In this document: positions 59,872-64,000 of the stretch, piece by piece
Numbering within the stretch: position 1 is the stretch's first letter
Layout: every line of letters begins with the position of its first letter
Source of the DNA: Gammaproteobacteria bacterium
GTDB lineage: Bacteria; Pseudomonadota; Gammaproteobacteria; Pseudomonadales; Pseudohongiellaceae
Assembly: GCA_024639905.1 (NCBI GenBank)
Contig: JAHEGE010000006.1
Location: 218,310 to 282,309 of the forward strand
Length of the DNA stretch: 64,000 nucleotides
Direction: 5' to 3'
Notes under the pieces: model-generated
Database searches by the model: none
What the model saw: the letters and a program-made list of their open reading frames with translations, nothing else
Told to the model about the DNA's origin: nothing
Program-made: the position numbers and the translations under genes

Positions 59872-60527
59872 CGAGGAGGAATATACCGAAAGGTTAGATT
59901 GATACGAGCGCCAACAGGGCGCTTAGTCTTGGGAACTTGGTGTACCCAATGCTCCTGCACGCCAGGTTCCATGAGTACAAGCATCCCGGTCTCAAGTAGA
60001 ATCTCATGGCGCTCGGTTAGCTGCTCTTCGCTTAAGCCAAGCCGCGGCTTGCGCTTAAACTGAAATTTACGGCTCTCCCCAAGACTCACCGACACTATAG
60101 CTGGCGACTGACCGAGCTGAGGTTCGTCATCGGCGTGCCAAGCGACGCTGTCCGAGCCGTCGCGATACAGATTGGCGAGTACGCAGTTGAGTGGCAATCC
60201 GGTCACAGCGCTGGCTTGGTCTCTGATCTCGCGCAGTGTGTCTGTCCACTTCACGGGTACGAGTGGGATGCCTGAATAGGCGTAGCGACAATGCGCATCG
60301 CCCATCCAACATTGTAGCCGCGGGACAGCGATCGTTTTGCCGGCGATCCTGATGGTATCTTGTCGCCAGGCCGTAGTTGCCTTTACCTCGTTGAATAGCG
60401 AGACGCTCGAAGCCGAAGACACGAAGTGCGGATAGACGCGAACACATTGCTCGCCAAGGTTGAGAGACAGAGGGTGATCAAACGCATCGCTTGGTTCTGC
60501 CGGGTTGAGGAAAAGATCTGGCTGCAT
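59868..60527 (-). CDS. alkB: AlkB-type DNA repair dioxygenase
   Basis: Fe(II)/2-oxoglutarate dioxygenase that removes alkyl lesions from nucleic acid bases. 219 aa from ATG 60527 (MQPDLFLNPAEPSDA); an upstream in-frame ATG at 60560 is less likely. Iron ligands are His and Asp in VAWHADDEPQLG (about residues 129-140) and the distal His in QEHWVHQVPKT. The 2-oxoglutarate arginines are in RINLTFRYIP. YRDGSDSV and CVLANLYRDG mark the ALKBH2/3-like subgroup. Confidence 0.9.
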   Translation of the reverse strand: MQPDLFLNPAEPSDAFDHPLSLNLGEQCVRVYPHFVSSASSVSLFNEVKATTAWRQDTIRIAGKTIAVPRLQCWMGDAHCRYAYSGIPLVPVKWTDTLREIRDQASAVTGLPLNCVLANLYRDGSDSVAWHADDEPQLGQSPAIVSVSLGESRKFQFKRKPRLGLSEEQLTERHEILLETGMLVLMEPGVQEHWVHQVPKTKRPVGARINLTFRYIPPR

Positions 60528-60584
60528 GGGGCTATTTTGGCAGGCCCGGATGAGGGCCACAATCCAAATTAGGCGCCTCTTCCA

Positions 60585-60616
60585 CTATTTCCGGTAATAA
60601 AGATTACCGGAAATAG
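60585..60616. repeat. Perfect 14-bp inverted repeat between alkB and the secretion operon
   Basis: CTATTTCCGGTAAT (60585-60598), loop AAAG, ATTACCGGAAATAG (60603-60616). It lies after the hlyD-like gene in its reading direction and before alkB. No T run follows on either strand, so a terminator role is possible but untypical. It sits close to where the sequence becomes AT-richer. Confidence 0.65.
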
Positions 60617-60649
60617 AGTAAGTACACCTCTGCCCACCCAGTCCTAAGG

Positions 60650-61828
60650 CTATTTTTCGCCGAATGAATTATTCAACGTCTTAACAATAGGTTTGGTTAT
60701 GTAGGTGAACACTGATCGCTTACCTGTCTTAATATCAATTTGTCCGTTCATACCGGGGATCAGATCTATACGGTTTCCAATACTGCTTACTGGATCCTGA
60801 GGAAGTGAAATGTGCGCCCTATAAAACGTTTCTTCACGGCCCTCAGAGTTGGGTTCTGAAATGGTGTCCGCAGATAGAAACGAAACTTCACCTTCTAATG
60901 TGCCATAGATTGAAGAATCAAATGCATCTAGGCGCACTGATGCCGTTAGGCCTGTAGAGAGGTCTGCTATGTCTTTTGGTAGTATCCTAGCTTCGATAAG
61001 GAGATCGTCCCCAGTGGGAACTATTTCCATCAAAATGTCTCCGGGTTTGGTAACAGCGCCCAAGGTAGTTACAGCAATGTTTTTCACGATCCCCGGACCC
61101 AGAGCACGCAGCACGCTTGCTTCAATTAAGGCCCTTCTCTGCTCATAAACTTCCAAACTTTGGGAAATTTCATTTTCTGCTTGAGCCAGCTCTTGGCTAG
61201 CTCGCTCGAAATACTCATTTTTTCTACTATTAAGTTTTGCTTCTGCGTCAACAACGGCACGCTGAGTCCTTATCAGTTCGGTTTGATCTACATCACCAGA
61301 TTCATTAAGCGTACTAATCAAATCATATTCTTTTTTTGCTATCTCCAATGACCTAAGTTGGGATCCTACGTCATCTTCGAGACTCTTAAGCCGAGAAGTG
61401 TAAAACGCAGTCTCCACATCAATGATTTCCTGAGGAATATCTATAGTGTCGAACTCGAGTCTACTACTCGTAACCTCGGCTCGTAGTCGAAGTATTTTTC
61501 CTTTCAACGCGTTAATTCGCGCGCTGATTTCATTCGTAGATGACTCAAAGCGACTTTGATCTATAACAGCGAGAATTTGTCCAGGAACTACTCGATCCCC
61601 TTCGCGCACATGAATCTCTTGAAGCACTCCCCCATCGACAGTCTGAATCGATTGGGTACGCGCCCTAGAAAAAACGCTGCCCTGTGCTCTTACAAATTGA
61701 TCCAATTCAAAATACAAGGACCAGGCAAGAAACAAAATAAATGCGGAAAAGATTATCAAGATCAAAGGACCACCTGATAGGTCGTCCTCATCCCGGTTTG
61801 ATACTGGAAATAGCCTACGCAGCAGCAC
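60650..61828 (-). CDS. HlyD-family type I secretion periplasmic adaptor
   Basis: 392 aa, the adaptor linking an inner-membrane ABC exporter to an outer-membrane TolC-like channel. One membrane helix (about residues 23-43), then a lipoyl half (VDGGVLQEIHVREGDRVVPG), a long coiled coil (about 95-235), and the second lipoyl/beta-barrel part with PGDILMEIVPTGDDLLIEA. The C-terminal GMNGQIDIKTGKRSVFTYI is the HlyD signature. It overlaps the ABC transporter gene by 14 bp. Confidence 0.92.
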   Translation of the reverse strand: MLLRRLFPVSNRDEDDLSGGPLILIIFSAFILFLAWSLYFELDQFVRAQGSVFSRARTQSIQTVDGGVLQEIHVREGDRVVPGQILAVIDQSRFESSTNEISARINALKGKILRLRAEVTSSRLEFDTIDIPQEIIDVETAFYTSRLKSLEDDVGSQLRSLEIAKKEYDLISTLNESGDVDQTELIRTQRAVVDAEAKLNSRKNEYFERASQELAQAENEISQSLEVYEQRRALIEASVLRALGPGIVKNIAVTTLGAVTKPGDILMEIVPTGDDLLIEARILPKDIADLSTGLTASVRLDAFDSSIYGTLEGEVSFLSADTISEPNSEGREETFYRAHISLPQDPVSSIGNRIDLIPGMNGQIDIKTGKRSVFTYITKPIVKTLNNSFGEK

Positions 61829-63890
61829 GACGCACCTCGACTTTTGTAGTTGGGATATCTTTGACTATTCGGCCATTCTCCATAACTAGAATCCTATCTG
61901 CGAGATCTTTCGCAAGTTTTAGGTTATGAGTGGCAAATATAAGGGTATCTTGTGCTGTCAGCTCAGATTTAATTCGATCGATAACCAGAGCCTGTGTTTG
62001 GGGATCAAGTGAAGCGGTAGGTTCATCTAGAACCCAAAATGTGGGCTTGTTAATAAATATTCGAGCTAATCCTACCATTTGTTTTTGTCCACCAGAAAGA
62101 CTCCCCCCACCTTCTGGGAGCTCCATTTCTAAGCCCTTATCAGAGTTTTGATAGATTCCGCTTAAATTCAATTTACGGACTACATCGCTGATGCGGAAAT
62201 CAGATGTCGACGATCCAAGAGAGAGATTAAACCTCAAAGATCCCCTGAAAAGGGCAGGTGTCTGCGGGAGATAAGAGATGTGTTTCGCGACATAAGCCGG
62301 TTCAATATCCCAAAGATTAATTTCATCAAGTTTTAGTCGGCCCTCATCGGTTCTGATAATCCCAGCGATAAGTTTCAAGAATGTAGACTTGCCCGAGCCA
62401 ATACCACCAACGATTGCAACCTTCTCTCCTGCAGTAAAGGTTAGGTCAGGAATTTCGACTTGGTTAGACGAGGAGCCTTCGTATGCAAATGATAGGCTCT
62501 CGAGGTGAATTTTTCCTGGTTTCGTTGAAGGCCATAATAGCTTATCAGTAGAGCGTGTTTTGGTTACGCCCAGAAAACTGTCAACTAATGCTGACGACTG
62601 AGATACCCCTTCAAATTGGATAAGGTAGGATACAGCCTGCCCTACAGGGCCCAGAACACGTCCGCCAAGAATGCTGCACGCGATCATCGAACCCATAGTT
62701 ATTTCTCCCGCAGCGATCATATTCACGCCGAGCACGATTGCAAGTGCGTAAGCAACTGAGCCCAATGATTGCGAGGTAGACGTGCCAATAGACGAGATTC
62801 TTTTTTGGATTAATGATGAAGTCGAGACCGATTCATTAAGTTCGCACCAGCGATCCAGAAAAACCGAGCTAGAATTCGTTGATCTTATGCTCTCCCCTCC
62901 CCTCACAGTGTCCACAAGCAGACCCGATTTTTCATTAGAGCGCTGAGTAATTTCCTTATTATATTTGTGAGACGCTTTCTGAGAAATGAACCCAACAAAG
63001 AGCGCGATCACAAAAAAACCGGCATAAATCCAGGCTACTTTACCCGCAATGATATAAATCAATGAAAGAAAGACTAGCGAGAATGGAAGATCAACTAGGC
63101 AGAACACAATTGAAGATGATGCAAAATTTCTTACCGATTCAAACCCTGAAATTTGAGCCGAGAGTGTACCTAGCTGCGGTGGTAGCTTATCGATTCGTGA
63201 CTCTAGCAGATGTGAAAATATATGCTTTGATATTTTTTTATCTATGTTAGAGGCGTTCGCTTCAAGTACTTGAGCTCTGGTAATTTTAAGCAAAAAATCG
63301 ACCGCATAAATTATAAATATTCCGAAAACTAACGAGTTTAGTGTATCGAATGCAAGAGATGGAACTACTCGATCGTACACCTGCATGGCAAAAAGTGACG
63401 TGACAACTGCGAAGATGTTAATTACCAATGTTGCTAAAGCGATATTAACGAGCCATCTTGGTTTACTCAGTGCTTCAATTTTCAATAAGTGCCAAATTGA
63501 ACTGGCTGTGGATTCTTCAACCTCTTCTTTTTCTATATGAATCCAAAGGGCGATCGAATTCTCACAATCTTCAAAAGCGACTTCTGATTCAATCAGTGTA
63601 TTGTAATCTTTGATAAAAACGAAGTTCGGCGAATCAGACCGCTGCAGCAAGCACCATGAGTCATTGTAAAAGACCATGCAGCATTGCTGATCGTTAGAAA
63701 GTTCTTTCAGAGGGCAGATCCTAGCCGATCCGACAAGACCAAAACACTCCTTAGCCAGAGCCGAAAGGAGCTCAGACGGTGATTCAATCGAAAGGTTGAT
63801 AAGCTTCTCTTGTGTGACAGCGAGGTCAAGGGAAGATTCTTTTCCGAAGACCTCTGAGAAATAGGAGCCTATTAAAGTATTATTAAACAT
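61815..63890 (-). CDS. Type I secretion ABC exporter (LapB-like)
   Basis: 691 aa. An N-terminal domain of about 130 residues resembles the degenerate C39-like domain of RTX/LapB exporters, with no peptidase active site evident. The membrane domain has six helices (starting about residue 149), and the ATPase domain has Walker A GGIGSGKST (about 497-505), signature GGGSLSGGQKQMVGLARI, Walker B FWVLDEPTASLD and H-loop FATHNLK. It is AT-richer than the rest of the window. The exported protein and outer-membrane channel are not in the window. ATG follows the upstream stop by 2 bp. Confidence 0.93.
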   Translation of the reverse strand: MFNNTLIGSYFSEVFGKESSLDLAVTQEKLINLSIESPSELLSALAKECFGLVGSARICPLKELSNDQQCCMVFYNDSWCLLQRSDSPNFVFIKDYNTLIESEVAFEDCENSIALWIHIEKEEVEESTASSIWHLLKIEALSKPRWLVNIALATLVINIFAVVTSLFAMQVYDRVVPSLAFDTLNSLVFGIFIIYAVDFLLKITRAQVLEANASNIDKKISKHIFSHLLESRIDKLPPQLGTLSAQISGFESVRNFASSSIVFCLVDLPFSLVFLSLIYIIAGKVAWIYAGFFVIALFVGFISQKASHKYNKEITQRSNEKSGLLVDTVRGGESIRSTNSSSVFLDRWCELNESVSTSSLIQKRISSIGTSTSQSLGSVAYALAIVLGVNMIAAGEITMGSMIACSILGGRVLGPVGQAVSYLIQFEGVSQSSALVDSFLGVTKTRSTDKLLWPSTKPGKIHLESLSFAYEGSSSNQVEIPDLTFTAGEKVAIVGGIGSGKSTFLKLIAGIIRTDEGRLKLDEINLWDIEPAYVAKHISYLPQTPALFRGSLRFNLSLGSSTSDFRISDVVRKLNLSGIYQNSDKGLEMELPEGGGSLSGGQKQMVGLARIFINKPTFWVLDEPTASLDPQTQALVIDRIKSELTAQDTLIFATHNLKLAKDLADRILVMENGRIVKDIPTTKVEVRRAAA

Positions 63891-63892
63891 AA

Positions 63893-64000
63893 CTACTCAC
63901 TTATAAAATCGTAACTGAGAATTTGATTTTCAAAATCGCCTTGACGATTAGCACTGACAATAATCGACGCCAATGAGAATATACGGATAGCAAGTTGCTC
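63893..64000 (-). CDS. C-terminal end of an unidentified upstream gene in the secretion operon
   Basis: On the minus strand a frame enters from beyond the window and stays open for 35 codons, ending ILSYDFISE then TAG at 63895-63893, only 2 bp before the ATG of the ABC exporter. That spacing suggests translational coupling. Too short to identify; a TolC-like channel or another secretion component is possible but not shown. Confidence 0.45.
   Translation of the reverse strand, partial: EQLAIRIFSLASIIVSANRQGDFENQILSYDFISE

Overview
This window reads as a contiguous piece of chromosome from a marine-type gammaproteobacterium. The base composition is moderately GC-rich. Gene order resembles the Pseudomonas/Cellvibrionales side of the class: gltA-sdhCDAB-sucAB-lpd-sucCD, ffs-dnaX-ybaB-recR, rpmF-plsX-fabD-fabG-acpP-fabF-mltG-tmk-holB, and a DUF3450/TtpC-type TonB operon. 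The taxonomic placement is inferred from gene content and order only. Almost everything is core genome. I found no CRISPR array, transposase, integrase or rRNA operon.

Region by region. 1-3111: the N-terminal 1037 codons of metH (minus strand, cut by the window edge), divergent from nfuA, with an IscR-like palindrome between them. 3.9-8.1 kb: a dUTPase-like gene and a small coupled gene, tRNA-Glu, a YadG/YadH-type ABC exporter followed by queF, and tRNA-Ser. 8.1-14.7 kb: a PQQ-type dehydrogenase, the SRP RNA, dnaX with an A10 slippery tract, ybaB, recR, rnd and ycgN. 14.7-24.8 kb: a small membrane protein, a MoxR/VWA pair, fadD, hrpA, mlaA, then terB-dusA on the minus strand. 25-39.6 kb: gltX, tRNA-Ala, gltA, and the TCA-cycle block sdhCDAB-sucAB-lpd-sucCD. 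39.6-45.5 kb: a hairpin-rich leader and a six-gene TonB energising operon. 45.5-50.6 kb: htpG and argS (convergent) and rluC. 50.6-58.7 kb: the yceD-rpmF-plsX-fab-mltG-tmk-holB cluster, without fabH or pabC. 58.7-60.5 kb: alkB and an LhgO-like oxidoreductase (minus). 60.6-64 kb: an AT-richer type I secretion operon (minus) whose first genes lie outside the window.

How the genes work together. The central block codes for citrate synthase, succinate dehydrogenase, 2-oxoglutarate dehydrogenase and succinyl-CoA synthetase, which is half of the TCA cycle. The fab cluster makes malonyl-ACP and elongates fatty acids, with PlsX drawing acyl groups off into phospholipid. DnaX and HolB are two subunits of the same clamp loader, coded 46 kb apart. 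The TonB operon would power outer-membrane uptake receptors coded elsewhere. The secretion operon would export a large repeat-type protein that is probably coded outside the window.

The best candidates for new biology are modest. They are: a dnaX slippery site where both shifted frames stop within a few codons; a structured untranslated region ahead of the TonB operon; a consensus promoter whose predicted start lies almost on the yceD start codon; an acidic, proline-poor TonB; and the AT-rich secretion operon bounded by a perfect 14-bp hairpin. I did not find a clearly new multi-gene system.
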